From positions 124,501-188,500 of the forward strand of contig NZ_KK088653.1 in NCBI RefSeq assembly GCF_000600975.2: DNA of 64,000 nucleotides, in the 5' to 3' direction. Every line of letters begins with the position of its first letter. The first letter of the stretch is position 1. This stretch comes from Limimaricola hongkongensis DSM 17492 (GTDB lineage: Bacteria > Pseudomonadota > Alphaproteobacteria > Rhodobacterales > Rhodobacteraceae). Shown here piece by piece: positions 1-8,536 of this stretch. The notes under the pieces are model-generated. The model was not told the DNA's origin. It was given only the letters and a program-made list of their open reading frames with translations, and searched no databases. Made by a program: the position numbers and the translations under genes.

Positions 1-10
1 TGTCGTGAGG

Positions 11-1198
11 TCAGATCACCGCCGCCTCGGTCAGCGGCGCGCCCGAGACGACGCGCGCGACCGAAAGCGGCGAGAGGTCGAGGCTTTTCCAGCCCCCGTG
101 GATGACATGCTCGGCGATGCCGCGCCCGACCGCCGGGGCCTGTTGCAGCCCGTGGCCGGAAAAGCCGTTGGCGAAAAGCAGGTTGTCGCAGTCCGGGTGC
201 AGGCCTAGAAGCGCGTTCTGGTCGAGCGCGTTGTAGGCGTAGTGGCCGACCCAATGGTTGCGCAGCCGGATGCGCTCGAAGGCGGGGATACGCTCGGCCA
301 GCGCAGGCCAGACGCGATCCTCCCAGATGGCGTGGTCCATCTCGAAATCGTCCGGGTCGCAGGGGCCGTCGGTCTCGGGCGGGCAGCCCGCCATGTAGAG
401 CGCGCCGTCGGTGCGGTAGTGAATGCCGCAGGGGTCGACTGTGAGCGGCAACCTGCGTGGCAGCTTGTCCTCGGCCTCGAAGATGAAGGTGTAGCGCTTG
501 CGCGGCTCGACCGGGATGGCGATGCCCGCCATCGCCGCCACATGGGCCGCGCGCGGCCCGGCGGCGTTGACGACCTGTCCGCAGGCGATGCGGCTCCCGT
601 CCGACAGCGTGACATGGGTGATGCGCCCGCCCGAGGTCTCGAAGCCGGTGGCCTCGGCGCGCACCTCCTCGACGCCCATCTTCCGGGCGCGGCGGCGAAA
701 CTCGGAGAACATGGTGCCGCCGTCGAAGCAGCCCTCCTCGCCGGGGTTGTGGCTGCCCAAGATCACGTCGTCGAAGCGCATGAACGGGAATGCCGCGTGC
801 AGTTGGCCGGGCGAGAGCAGCTTCGTGCCCGCGCCCATGCGCGCCTGCAATGCCTGCGCCGTGCGCAGCCTCTGGGCCGTGGGTTCGTCGCGGGCGAGGT
901 AGAGATAGCCGAAATCGTCGAGATGGATCCCGGGCGCGTCTTCGCCCGCGAAGTCGCGGAAGTTGCGGATGAACTCCAGCCCGAAGCGGCTGATCGCGAC
1001 GTTGATCTCGGTGCCGAACTGCATGCGGATGCACGAATTGCTATGGCTGGTGGAGGCGAATTCGAAGGAGGGGTCGCGCTCGACCACGAGGATACGACCG
1101 TCGAAGGCCGGGTCGCGCGCGAGCCACCACGCCACCGCGCTGCCGATCATCGCGCCGCCGATGATCACCACGTCATATGAGGAATGCGCCGCTGTCAT
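11..1198 (-). CDS. FAD-dependent oxidoreductase (DAO family)
   Basis: 395 residues. The N-terminus (about residues 8-27) is a dinucleotide-binding fold, VVIIGGAMIGSAVAWWLA, followed by an acidic residue at the end of the second strand (VVERD), as in the D-amino-acid oxidase/glycine oxidase superfamily. The C-terminus carries the FSGHGLQQAPAVG motif usual for DAO enzymes that cover the flavin. It probably oxidises an amine or amino acid; substrate cannot be read from the sequence. The length and the C-terminal motif resemble FOXRED1-like and sarcosine-oxidase-like members. It is co-directional with malEFG but separated from malG by a probable terminator, so it is probably not part of that operon. 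The stop codon lies at the very left edge of the window. Confidence 0.85.
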   Translation of the reverse strand: MTAAHSSYDVVIIGGAMIGSAVAWWLARDPAFDGRILVVERDPSFEFASTSHSNSCIRMQFGTEINVAISRFGLEFIRNFRDFAGEDAPGIHLDDFGYLYLARDEPTAQRLRTAQALQARMGAGTKLLSPGQLHAAFPFMRFDDVILGSHNPGEEGCFDGGTMFSEFRRRARKMGVEEVRAEATGFETSGGRITHVTLSDGSRIACGQVVNAAGPRAAHVAAMAGIAIPVEPRKRYTFIFEAEDKLPRRLPLTVDPCGIHYRTDGALYMAGCPPETDGPCDPDDFEMDHAIWEDRVWPALAERIPAFERIRLRNHWVGHYAYNALDQNALLGLHPDCDNLLFANGFSGHGLQQAPAVGRGIAEHVIHGGWKSLDLSPLSVARVVSGAPLTEAAVI

Positions 1199-1228
1199 GG
1201 GGTGACGCTAGGACGCCCGGAACGCAAA

Positions 1229-1256
1229 GGAAAGGGGGCGTTCGGCCCCCGTTTCC
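1229..1256 (-). terminator. probable terminator of the malEFG operon
   Basis: An inverted repeat just after the malG stop: on the minus strand GGAAA-C-GGGGGC, a short loop, then GCCCCC-TTTCC, with one unpaired base, followed by TTTGCGTT. A GC-rich stem with a T-rich exit fits a factor-independent terminator separating malG from the downstream oxidoreductase gene. Confidence 0.6.
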
Positions 1257-1277
1257 ATCATTGCGGGGTGGCCGGTC

Positions 1278-2168
1278 TCAGCCCTTGACCGCGCCCTCGG
1301 ATAGCCCCGAGACGAGATAACGCTGCGCGATCAGGAAGACGACCGTGATCGGCAGGCCCGACAGGATCGCGGCGGCGGCGAAATCACCCCAGAGATACTT
1401 GAACTCGTTGAGATAGAGCCGCGAGCCGACGGCGAGCGTCATCTGGTCCTCGGAGCGGATCAGCACGCTGGCGATCGGGTAGTCGTTGATCACCCCGATG
1501 AAGGTCAGCACGAAGACCACCGCCATGATCGGCACCGCCAGCGGCAAAAAGATGTAGCGAAAGGTCTGCCACGGGCTGGCGCCATCGATCTCGGCGGCCT
1601 TGTCGAGCGCGGTGTCGACGCTGTCGAAATAGCCCTTGATGGTCCAGATATGCAGGGTGATCTGGCTCAGATAGACGAGGATCAGCGCCGCGTGGCTGTT
1701 GATGCCGAGCGCCGGGGAGACCTCGCCCAGCGCGTCGAAGATCGCGAAGATGGCGACGAGCGCCAGCGTGGTCGGGAACATCTGGATCAGGAACAGCCCG
1801 TCGAGCATCCCCTGCTTGCCGCGAATGCGGATGCGGCTGAAGGCGTAGGCCGAGATGGTCGAGAGCGCGAGCACGCCGACGCTCGCGATCAGCCCGATCT
1901 TGATCGAGTTCCACATCCACAAGAGCACCGGGTAGGGCGGGCTGACCACCGTGCCGTCGGCGCGGGTGTAGTCGAGCCCGAAGGCGAGATACCAATGCTC
2001 CAGCGTCGGGTTCTCGGGCCAGAGCGACCCGGTGGCGAAGTTGCCCTCCCGAAAGCTGATCGAGACGATCATGAAAAACGGAAACAGGATCAGCGCGAGG
2101 AACGCGATCATGAAGCCATGGGCGGCGATCTTCTTGAGGCGCAAATCGCGCGGGCGTTCGACGATCAT
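1278..2168 (-). CDS. malG: maltose/maltodextrin ABC transporter permease MalG
   Basis: 296 residues, the same length as enterobacterial MalG and clearly of that subfamily: RQGNFATGS-like segment near residue 42 (here REGNFATGSL), PVLLWMWNSIKIG, TIKGYFDSVD, and the C-terminal YLWGDFAAAAILSGLPIT and SGLSEGAVKG. Six membrane segments are expected. The EAA loop that docks on the ATPase is AAEIDGASPWQTFRYIFLPL. It forms the inner-membrane channel with MalF. The start codon overlaps the malF stop by 4 nt (translational coupling). Third gene of malE-malF-malG. Confidence 0.93.
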   Translation of the reverse strand: MIVERPRDLRLKKIAAHGFMIAFLALILFPFFMIVSISFREGNFATGSLWPENPTLEHWYLAFGLDYTRADGTVVSPPYPVLLWMWNSIKIGLIASVGVLALSTISAYAFSRIRIRGKQGMLDGLFLIQMFPTTLALVAIFAIFDALGEVSPALGINSHAALILVYLSQITLHIWTIKGYFDSVDTALDKAAEIDGASPWQTFRYIFLPLAVPIMAVVFVLTFIGVINDYPIASVLIRSEDQMTLAVGSRLYLNEFKYLWGDFAAAAILSGLPITVVFLIAQRYLVSGLSEGAVKG

Positions 2169-3709
2169 CGGCCGGACCTCTTGGCTGCGGCGCGGCGCAT
2201 GGCCACGAAATTGGCATAGGAGATGGCGGCCACGACGAGGAAAATGAGCAGCGTGATCGCCCCCGCGAGGCCGAATTGCTGGCCCGAATCCTGGAATGCG
2301 AGCCGGTAGGTGAAGCTCGCCAGGATGTCGGTCTCGCCCGCCGGGATCACCGTGCCGGGAATGTCCGGCCCGCCGCGCGTCAGAAGCAGGATCAGCACGA
2401 GGTTATTGAAGTTGAAGGCGAAGGCCGCGATCAGGAGCGGCAGGAAGGGCGGGATGATCTGCGGCAGGGTGATGGTGAAGAACACCCGCAGGCTGGACGC
2501 GCCTTCGAGCGCGGCGGCCTTCTTGTGGTCCTGCGGCACGGCCTGAAGAAAGCCCATCGCCAGCAGCATCATGTAGGGGTAGCCCAGCCAGATATTGACG
2601 AAGAGGATCATCGTCCGGGCGAGATTGCCGTCGGTGAACCATGAGGGCCGAAGGCCGAACAACGCGTCGAGGATCAGGTTGATCTCGCCGAAATTCTGGT
2701 TGAACAGCCCGCGGAACACGAGGATCGAGATGAAGCCCGGCACGGCATAGGGCAGGATCAAGAGAATCCGGTAGAGCGTCTTGAAGCGCAGATGCTCCCA
2801 CTGGAGGATCACCGCAAGGGTCAGGCCCACGGTGAACACGCCCAGCACCGACAGCCCCGCGAAGGCGAAGGTCCACAGGAAGATCGACAGCATCGGGCCG
2901 CGCACGCCCTTGGATTCGAAGATCCGCTCGAAATTGTCGAAGCCGACGCCCACGCGCCAGCCCGGCGGCACGGCCTCGCCATCGGGCGTCTCGAAGAAGC
3001 CGGTCTCGTGGTTGGCGATGAGCTTGAGGCCGTCCGATGAGCGGGTCAGCTCGTTTTCGCCGCTGCGCACGAAGTCGGGGGTGACGCTGGCAAAGCTGCG
3101 CAGCCCCGCGTTGCGCAGGTCGATTTCGTCGGGGGTGGTGAGCGTCAGGCTCTGCAGCCCGGAGCGCAGCGCGATCGCGTCGCGCGGGGAGAGAAGTTCG
3201 AGCGGGACCGCGCCGGGCGCCAGCGTCACGGTCTCTTCCTCGGCGGTGAGCAGCACCGGCTCGGACAGAAGTTCGCTCTCGGGCAGCCAGATGCGATAGC
3301 CATCGCCGTCGCGGGCGACCGCGAAGGGCTGTTCCGTGTCGGGATCGACGGTGCCGCGCGAGGTCAGCACCTCGATCGTGCGTTCGTAGGAGAGCAGGTT
3401 GAAGGAGGAGTAGTTCGTGAAGCCGAGCCAGATCGTGTAGGCGACCGGAAAGGCGATGAAGACGAGCACGGCGGCCACGCCGGGAAAGATGAACCGCGCG
3501 CCGTAAAAGCGGTTGGCGCCGAAGATCACCACGAAGCCGGTGGCCACCGCCAGAAGGATCGCGCCGAAGAGCGGCTGGGCGATCTGGTAGAGGAAGAAGG
3601 CGCCGTAGAGCATCGCCATGCCGATCACGGCGACGAGGCCGAGCCGCAGCCACGGGCGCGGTTCGGTAGGCGTGTCGGTCGGGCCGAGGCCCGCATCAAC
3701 GGTGGTCAT
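2165..3709 (-). CDS. malF: maltose/maltodextrin ABC transporter permease MalF
   Basis: 514 residues, the MalF length. Three hydrophobic segments lie in the first ~100 residues, then a large periplasmic loop (about residues 110-275) equivalent to the MalF P2 domain that contacts the binding protein, then the permease core with the EAA loop KKAAALEGASSLRVFFTITLP split by a helix. The extra N-terminal helices and P2 loop mark it as true MalF rather than a generic sugar permease. It pairs with MalG and MalE, encoded on either side, and presumably uses MalK encoded divergently at 6216. Confidence 0.93.
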   Translation of the reverse strand: MTTVDAGLGPTDTPTEPRPWLRLGLVAVIGMAMLYGAFFLYQIAQPLFGAILLAVATGFVVIFGANRFYGARFIFPGVAAVLVFIAFPVAYTIWLGFTNYSSFNLLSYERTIEVLTSRGTVDPDTEQPFAVARDGDGYRIWLPESELLSEPVLLTAEEETVTLAPGAVPLELLSPRDAIALRSGLQSLTLTTPDEIDLRNAGLRSFASVTPDFVRSGENELTRSSDGLKLIANHETGFFETPDGEAVPPGWRVGVGFDNFERIFESKGVRGPMLSIFLWTFAFAGLSVLGVFTVGLTLAVILQWEHLRFKTLYRILLILPYAVPGFISILVFRGLFNQNFGEINLILDALFGLRPSWFTDGNLARTMILFVNIWLGYPYMMLLAMGFLQAVPQDHKKAAALEGASSLRVFFTITLPQIIPPFLPLLIAAFAFNFNNLVLILLLTRGGPDIPGTVIPAGETDILASFTYRLAFQDSGQQFGLAGAITLLIFLVVAAISYANFVAMRRAAAKRSGR

Positions 3710-3777
3710 GTCGGTGGTCCCCCGGCGCCGCGTCTCCTCACCCGGTGCTCCCCGGCGGCGGGCGGGGAGGGGGCAAG

Positions 3778-3803
3778 CGGGGCGGCCCCTGCGGGCCGCC
3801 CCG
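3778..3803 (-). terminator. intercistronic hairpin malE/malF
   Basis: A perfect 11-bp stem (CGGGGCGGCCC / GGGCCGCCCCG) with a CTGC loop, starting 12 nt after the malE stop and before malF. No T-run follows. Such hairpins after periplasmic binding protein genes usually protect the upstream mRNA or attenuate read-through, so that more binding protein than permease is made. Confidence 0.6.
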
Positions 3804-3814
3804 GCGATGCTGGT

Positions 3815-4981
3815 TTACTCGCCCATGATCCGTGCGGCGGCGTCGTCGAGCGCCGCCTTCGGCTCCTGCGCGCCGTTGGTGATGTTGGTCAGCGCGGGCT
3901 GCATCGCGGCCCAGAACGCGCCCATCTCGGCGTTGGACGGCATCGGCACGCCATCGGCGGCGACATCGAGCATCGCGCTCACCTTTTCGTCGTCCTGCGC
4001 CGCGGCCGCCGAAACGTCCGCCAGCGCACCCAGCGCGCCGCTGTCGTTCCAGGTGGCGAGGCCCTCGTCGGTCAGCAGGTAGCTTTCGACGAATTCCTGC
4101 GCGAGATCGAGGTTGGGCGAGGCGGCGTTGAAGGCCAGCGCCTGCACGCCGAGGAAGGGCGGGGCCAGTTCGCCATCGACCTTGGGCAGCGGTGCCACGC
4201 CGAACTCGATGCCCGAGCTTTCGAGATTGCCCCAGGCCCAGGGCCCGTTGATGACCATGGCGACCTCGCTATTGTTCATCGCGCCTTCCATGACGCCGTA
4301 ATCGACGCCCGCGGGCATCACGCCGTCATCGATGAGCGCGGCCAGCACCTCGGCGCCCGCGACCGCGCCGTCGGTGTTCACGCCGGTGGTGGAGCCGTCA
4401 TAGGAGCCGTCGACCTTCTGGAACGCGTAGCCGCCATTCGCGGCGAGCAGCGGGAAGGTGAAATAGGTGTTGTTGTAGTCCCACAGGATCGGGGAGACGC
4501 CCTCGGGCAGCTCCATCGCCGCGATCTCGGAGAAGTCGGCGGGCGGCGTGTCGACGAAGGCCTTGTTGTAGATCAGGTGCACCGCCTCGACCGCGACCGG
4601 GTAGCCCCATGTCGCGCCGTCGAAGGTCACGGCCTCCATCGCGGCGGGCAGGACGCCTTCGGCAAAGCTCGCGCCGGGGGTCACGGGGGCGATGATGCCG
4701 CCCTTGGACCATTCGCCCAGGCGATCATGCGCGTGCATGATGATGTCGGGTCCGTCGCCGGTGGCGGCGGCCTGCTGGAATTTCTCGGGCAGCGGCTCGA
4801 CGATGGCGACCTCGACCGGCACGCCGAACTCCTCCTCGAAGCGGGCGCCGACCGCGCGCAGCGCGTCGGGGGCGCGGTTGTCACCGGTCCAGATCAGAAG
4901 CTTGCCATCCTCGAAGGCGAGCGCCGGCGCGGCCGACAGCAGCAACAGGGCGGCGGCGCCCAGCGTCTTGGTCTTGATCAT
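3815..4981 (-). CDS. malE: periplasmic maltose-binding protein MalE
   Basis: 388 residues from ATG at 4981, which follows GGGAGG at good spacing. A longer open frame upstream (to 5143) would run through the operator region and has no homology. A signal peptide ending ALLLLSAAPALA is followed by EDGKLLIWTGD. MalE hallmarks: QQAAATGDGPDIIMHAHDR, YPVAVEAVHLIYNK, MVINGPWAWGN, ESYLLTDEGLATWN. Type I binding protein delivering maltose or maltodextrins to MalFG. First gene of its operon, followed by a hairpin. Confidence 0.93.
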   Translation of the reverse strand: MIKTKTLGAAALLLLSAAPALAFEDGKLLIWTGDNRAPDALRAVGARFEEEFGVPVEVAIVEPLPEKFQQAAATGDGPDIIMHAHDRLGEWSKGGIIAPVTPGASFAEGVLPAAMEAVTFDGATWGYPVAVEAVHLIYNKAFVDTPPADFSEIAAMELPEGVSPILWDYNNTYFTFPLLAANGGYAFQKVDGSYDGSTTGVNTDGAVAGAEVLAALIDDGVMPAGVDYGVMEGAMNNSEVAMVINGPWAWGNLESSGIEFGVAPLPKVDGELAPPFLGVQALAFNAASPNLDLAQEFVESYLLTDEGLATWNDSGALGALADVSAAAAQDDEKVSAMLDVAADGVPMPSNAEMGAFWAAMQPALTNITNGAQEPKAALDDAAARIMGE

Positions 4982-5061
4982 GTCATCCTCCCAGATACGT
5001 CGCGCCGCCGGCTCCCCCGAACGGCACGATTCGGGGCACGTTACCAAGCGCGCCCGATTTC

Positions 5062-5075
5062 TCAAAACGTTTTGA
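5062..5075. promoter_or_regulatory. LacI-family operator in the malE/malR divergent region
   Basis: TCAAAACGTTTTGA is a perfect 14-bp palindrome with a central CG, the usual form of a LacI-family operator. It lies 81 bp before malE and 101 bp before the regulator gene. Weaker CG-centred matches follow at about 5115-5130 (GGAAACGCTGGC) and 5137-5154 (TTGCAAACGCTTTGAA), which could be auxiliary sites close to the regulator start. Confidence 0.7.
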
Positions 5076-5175
5076 ATTCTTTTCGTGGCGCCCGAGGTTT
5101 TGATTGATTTGTAGTGGAAACGCTGGCAGCTTTGCCTTTGCAAACGCTTTGAACGACCGGGGGAGGGGTCGCGGC

Positions 5176-6231
5176 ATGGCGACTCTCAAGGACATTTCCG
5201 TCGAACTTGGCCTTTCGGTCGCCACCGTCAGCCGGGCGCTGAACGGGTTTCCCGAGGTGGGCGCCAAGACGCGCAGCCGGGTGCAGGATGCCGCGGCCCG
5301 GCTGGGCTACCGGCCCAACCGTTCGGCGCAGCGGCTGGCGACGGGGCGCTCGGGCGTGGTCGGCATGATCGTCAAGCTGCGCGCCGACATGTCCGCCGAC
5401 CAGACCTTCTTCGACGTGCTGACCACGCTCACCGCCGAACTGGCGGCGCGCGATCTCGATCTGGTGCTGTCGGTCGACCAGGGCGACGACCCGGTCGCGC
5501 CCTATGCGCGGATGCTGGAACGCGACCTGCTCGACGGTTTCGTGCTCAACGCCCCGGCCACGGGCGATCCGCGGCCCGGTTTCCTGATGGCGCGCGGCGT
5601 GCCCTTCGTCATGCACGGCCAAGCCGATCCTGCGCCCGGCTACGCGTTTTTCGGCATCGACAACACGGCGGTGAGCGTCGATTCGGTCGGGCTTCTGGCC
5701 AGCCTCGGCCATGCGCGGATCGCGCTGATCAACGGCGAGCCGCGCTTTGCCTTCGCCGCCGAGCGCGAGGCGGGGTTCCGCGCCGCCATGACCGCCGAGG
5801 CCCGCGCGGTGCCCGCGGCCTTCATCGCCGATGGGCCGCCCACCGAAAGCACCGGTTACACGCTGGCGCTGTCATGGCTGTCGGGCCGGGCCGGGCCGCG
5901 CCCCACCGCGATTCTCTGCGCCACCACGCCGGTCGCGGCGGGGGTGCTGCGCGCGGCGCGCGATCTGGGCCTGTCGGTGCCGCGCGATCTGTCGGTGGTG
6001 GCGCATGACGACGCGCTGCCCAACATCCGGCCCGCGCATTTCAACCCGGCATTGACCGTCACCCATGCGCCGTTGCGCGATGCCTGCGCGCCGCTGGCCG
6101 AAATGCTCATCGATCATTTGAACGGCGCGCCCGCGGCGCGCCTGCAGACCGTGAAACGGGCCGGGCTGATCGTCCGCGCCTCGACCGGACCCGTCCCGAA
6201 GGGAGAGGAACACCCATGGCAGATCCCGTGA
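5176..6231 (+). CDS. LacI-family transcriptional regulator of the mal locus
   Basis: 351 residues from ATG at 5176, preceded by GGGAGGGG; the open frame extends upstream but without a site or homology. The N-terminal helix-turn-helix (LKDISVELGLSVATVSRALN) and hinge helix (YRPNRSAQRLATGRSG) are classical. The rest is a periplasmic-binding-like ligand domain ending in VTHAPLRDACAPLAEML. Divergent to malEFG and overlapping malK by 16 nt, so it most likely represses both arms through the operator at 5062 and responds to maltose or a maltodextrin. The ligand is inferred only from neighbours. Confidence 0.88.
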   Translation: MATLKDISVELGLSVATVSRALNGFPEVGAKTRSRVQDAAARLGYRPNRSAQRLATGRSGVVGMIVKLRADMSADQTFFDVLTTLTAELAARDLDLVLSVDQGDDPVAPYARMLERDLLDGFVLNAPATGDPRPGFLMARGVPFVMHGQADPAPGYAFFGIDNTAVSVDSVGLLASLGHARIALINGEPRFAFAAEREAGFRAAMTAEARAVPAAFIADGPPTESTGYTLALSWLSGRAGPRPTAILCATTPVAAGVLRAARDLGLSVPRDLSVVAHDDALPNIRPAHFNPALTVTHAPLRDACAPLAEMLIDHLNGAPAARLQTVKRAGLIVRASTGPVPKGEEHPWQIP

Positions 6232-7328
6232 CCAGCAGCGCCCTGCGCGCCCGCGCGCTCAAGAAAAGCTATGGCGGCGTCGAGGTGCTGCATTCGATCG
6301 ACATCGACATGGCGCAGGGCGAATTTCTCGTCCTCGTCGGCCCGTCGGGCTGTGGCAAGTCGACGCTGCTGAACTGCATTGCCGGGCTCGAGGAGATCTC
6401 GGGCGGCGCGCTGGAGATCGGCGGACGCGACGTGACGCATGAACCGCCCAAGGATCGCGACATCGCCATGGTGTTCCAGTCCTACGCGCTCTACCCGACG
6501 ATGAACGTGGCCGAGAACATCGGCTTCGGCATGAAGGTCCGCAAGATCCCCAAGGCGCAGGCGCAGGCGAAGATCGAGGAGGTGGCCAGGCTTTTGCAGA
6601 TCGACCACCTGCTCGACCGCAAGCCGAGCCAGCTGTCGGGCGGGCAGCGCCAGCGCGTCGCGATGGGCCGGGCGCTGGTGCGCGACCCCAAGCTGTTCCT
6701 GTTCGACGAGCCGCTGTCGAATCTCGACGCCAAGCTGCGGGTCGAGATGCGCGCCGAGATCAAGCGCATCCACAAGACCACCCATGCCAGCATCGTCTAC
6801 GTCACCCACGACCAGATCGAGGCGATGACGCTGGCGACGAGGATCGTCGTGCTGAAGGGCGGCGTGGTGCAGCAGATCGGCACCCCGCAGGAGATCTACG
6901 ACACCCCCGCCAACACCTTCGTGGCCGATTTCATGGGCTCGCCGCCGATGAACCTCGTGCCCGCGCGGGTGACCGAAACCGGGCTCGACATCGACGGCAC
7001 CGCGCTTGCCATGGGGCCGGGCTGGGATGCGGGCGCGCTGCCCGCGCGGGTGCGCTTGGGCATCCGGCCCGAGCATCTGGCCCGGGCCACGGGTGCGCCG
7101 GATCTCGTGGTTGCGCCGACGATGATCGAGAACACCGGCGCCGAGGCCTATGTGAACTTCGTGCTCGGCGGCGAGACCATCACCGCCCGTCTGCCGGGGC
7201 GGATCGCGGAGGATGCGACCGACCATGTCGATCTCGCGGTGGCGCGCGAGGGGCTGTGCCTGTTCGACATCGAGACCGGCACCCGGATCGCGCGCGCCCC
7301 CGCGCTCAGTGAAGCCGCCGCCGGCTGA
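6216..7328 (+). CDS. malK: sugar ABC transporter ATPase (MalK/UgpC type)
   Basis: 370 residues, the MalK length. Walker A GPSGCGKST, Q-loop MVFQSYALYP, signature LSGGQRQR, Walker B LFLFDEP and H-loop YVTHDQIEAMT are intact. A C-terminal OB-type regulatory domain follows (about residues 240-360, FMGSPPMNLVPARV, IRPEHL). The ATG lies inside the 3' end of the regulator gene with GGGAGAGG ahead of it. It should energise MalFG; ATPases of this group can be shared with other sugar importers. Confidence 0.92.
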   Translation: MADPVTSSALRARALKKSYGGVEVLHSIDIDMAQGEFLVLVGPSGCGKSTLLNCIAGLEEISGGALEIGGRDVTHEPPKDRDIAMVFQSYALYPTMNVAENIGFGMKVRKIPKAQAQAKIEEVARLLQIDHLLDRKPSQLSGGQRQRVAMGRALVRDPKLFLFDEPLSNLDAKLRVEMRAEIKRIHKTTHASIVYVTHDQIEAMTLATRIVVLKGGVVQQIGTPQEIYDTPANTFVADFMGSPPMNLVPARVTETGLDIDGTALAMGPGWDAGALPARVRLGIRPEHLARATGAPDLVVAPTMIENTGAEAYVNFVLGGETITARLPGRIAEDATDHVDLAVAREGLCLFDIETGTRIARAPALSEAAAG

Positions 7329-7782
7329 TCCCGGCGCGGCGCAGTCCGAGGCCGAGCGCCTCGGCCAGATGCGCCGCCTCCGCCGCCGCCTCGGCGCGCA
7401 AAAAGGCCATGGCGATCATCATCGCCTCTTCGCGGTCGGCCACCGCGCCATGGCCGATCAGCCGCGCGAACCATGCCTCGTCGGCGCCAAGGCAGGCGCA
7501 TTCGGTGGCGTGGCGCATCAGCGGGCGGCGCCCCGCCGTGCCGCAAAGCCGGGCCAGCGCGTCGAGCGCCCGCGCGGCGGCGCGGGCCGGGCCGGGATCG
7601 AGATCCGGGACCAGGCGGGCGGCCACGGCATCGACCCCGGCATCGCACCACAGCCGGAGCAGCCGCACGGCCCGCGCCTCGATCGGATCGAGATCCTCGA
7701 TGCGGCCCACCGGCGCGCCGCCTGCGGGCGCACGGGGGCGGGACTCGTCGGTCGGAAAGTCATGGGGAAAATCGCGGGGCAT
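7306..7782 (-). CDS. conserved protein of unknown function with H-x4-C-x-C motif
   Basis: 158 residues from ATG at 7782 (GAGG upstream). I recognise the type as a conserved Rhodobacterales protein but know no function. The centre is helical and Ala/Leu rich; the most distinctive piece is RRPLMRHATECACLGADE (about residues 109-126), with a His and two Cys that could bind metal. The C-terminal part, DREEAMMIAMAFLRAEAA, is helical. No signal peptide or membrane segment. Its 3' end overlaps the 3' end of malK by 23 nt in convergent orientation. An alternative start upstream (7854) has no supporting site. Confidence 0.7.
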   Translation of the reverse strand: MPRDFPHDFPTDESRPRAPAGGAPVGRIEDLDPIEARAVRLLRLWCDAGVDAVAARLVPDLDPGPARAAARALDALARLCGTAGRRPLMRHATECACLGADEAWFARLIGHGAVADREEAMMIAMAFLRAEAAAEAAHLAEALGLGLRRAGISRRRLH

Positions 7783-7848
7783 GGCGGGCCTCGATGGTCC
7801 TGAACGCGTCCGGCTTGCGACGGGGAACCGTCGTGGCTGTCCTATTCC

Positions 7849-7872
7849 TGACAATTAAAGTCGGCTTTGTCA
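7849..7872 (-). promoter_or_regulatory. possible promoter/operator between gntR-like gene and 158-aa gene
   Basis: An AT-richer patch in an otherwise GC-rich stretch holds the inverted repeat TGACAA-N12-TTGTCA; on the minus strand it includes TTGACA, a good -35 box, but no convincing -10 at 17 bp. It could be a promoter for the 158-residue gene and a site for the adjacent GntR regulator. Weak evidence. Confidence 0.25.
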
Positions 7873-7873
7873 A

Positions 7874-8536
7874 TCAGCCTTTCAGCAACCGCAGCCCCTG
7901 CGTCACGTCGGTCCTGACCGCGAGCCTGAGCCCCGGCTCGTCGCCCGCGCGCAGCGCCGCCAGGATCAGCTTGTGATGATAGGGCGGCTCGGTGCGCCGC
8001 AGCCGCCCGTAAAGCGCGCGCATGGTGGGCCCCAGCTGCAGCCAGACCGTTTCGGTCATGGCGAGGATCGCGGGCGCCTGCGCGCGCAGGTACAGCGTGC
8101 GGTGAAACTCGAGGTTCATGCGAATATAGCCCGACGCGTCGTGCCGCGCGACCATCTGGCTGACGCCGGCATTGATCGACTCCAGCCGGTCGATCAGCGC
8201 AAAATGCGCCCGTGGCAGCGCCCGCGAGGCCAGCTCCGGCTCCAGCATGGCGCGCAAGGATGCCAGCTCCTCGATCCGCTCGTTGGTGAGCGCGGGCGTC
8301 GCCACCCGGCCCGAGGAGGAGAGCGACAGCGCGCCTTCGGCCACCAGCCGCCGCACCGCTTCGCGCGCCGGCGTCATCGACACGCCGAACAGCTTGCCGA
8401 TGCCGCGCAGGGTGAGCGATTCGCCCGGGGCCAGCTCGCCATGCATGATGCGGGTCCGAAGCGCCCGGTAGACCCTGTCATGCGCCGCCCCCGTCGGGTC
8501 GGGGCTGCGCGGCGTGGCGGTGGCGGGGGGGATCAC
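7874..8536 (-). CDS. GntR-family regulator, FCD (FadR) subgroup
   Basis: 220 residues. The N-terminal winged helix is typical (YRALRTRIMHGELAPGESL, then the recognition region GVSMTPAREAVRRLVAEGAL, about residues 20-75). An all-helical FCD effector domain follows. Of the usual metal ligands, the first is Asn rather than Asp in NLEFHRTLY and the last His is not evident in LRLAVRTDVTQG, so metal binding may be altered. The start overlaps the upstream metallopeptidase gene by 4 nt. Target and ligand are unknown; an organic acid or amino acid would be usual for the subgroup. Confidence 0.85.
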   Translation of the reverse strand: MIPPATATPRSPDPTGAAHDRVYRALRTRIMHGELAPGESLTLRGIGKLFGVSMTPAREAVRRLVAEGALSLSSSGRVATPALTNERIEELASLRAMLEPELASRALPRAHFALIDRLESINAGVSQMVARHDASGYIRMNLEFHRTLYLRAQAPAILAMTETVWLQLGPTMRALYGRLRRTEPPYHHKLILAALRAGDEPGLRLAVRTDVTQGLRLLKG

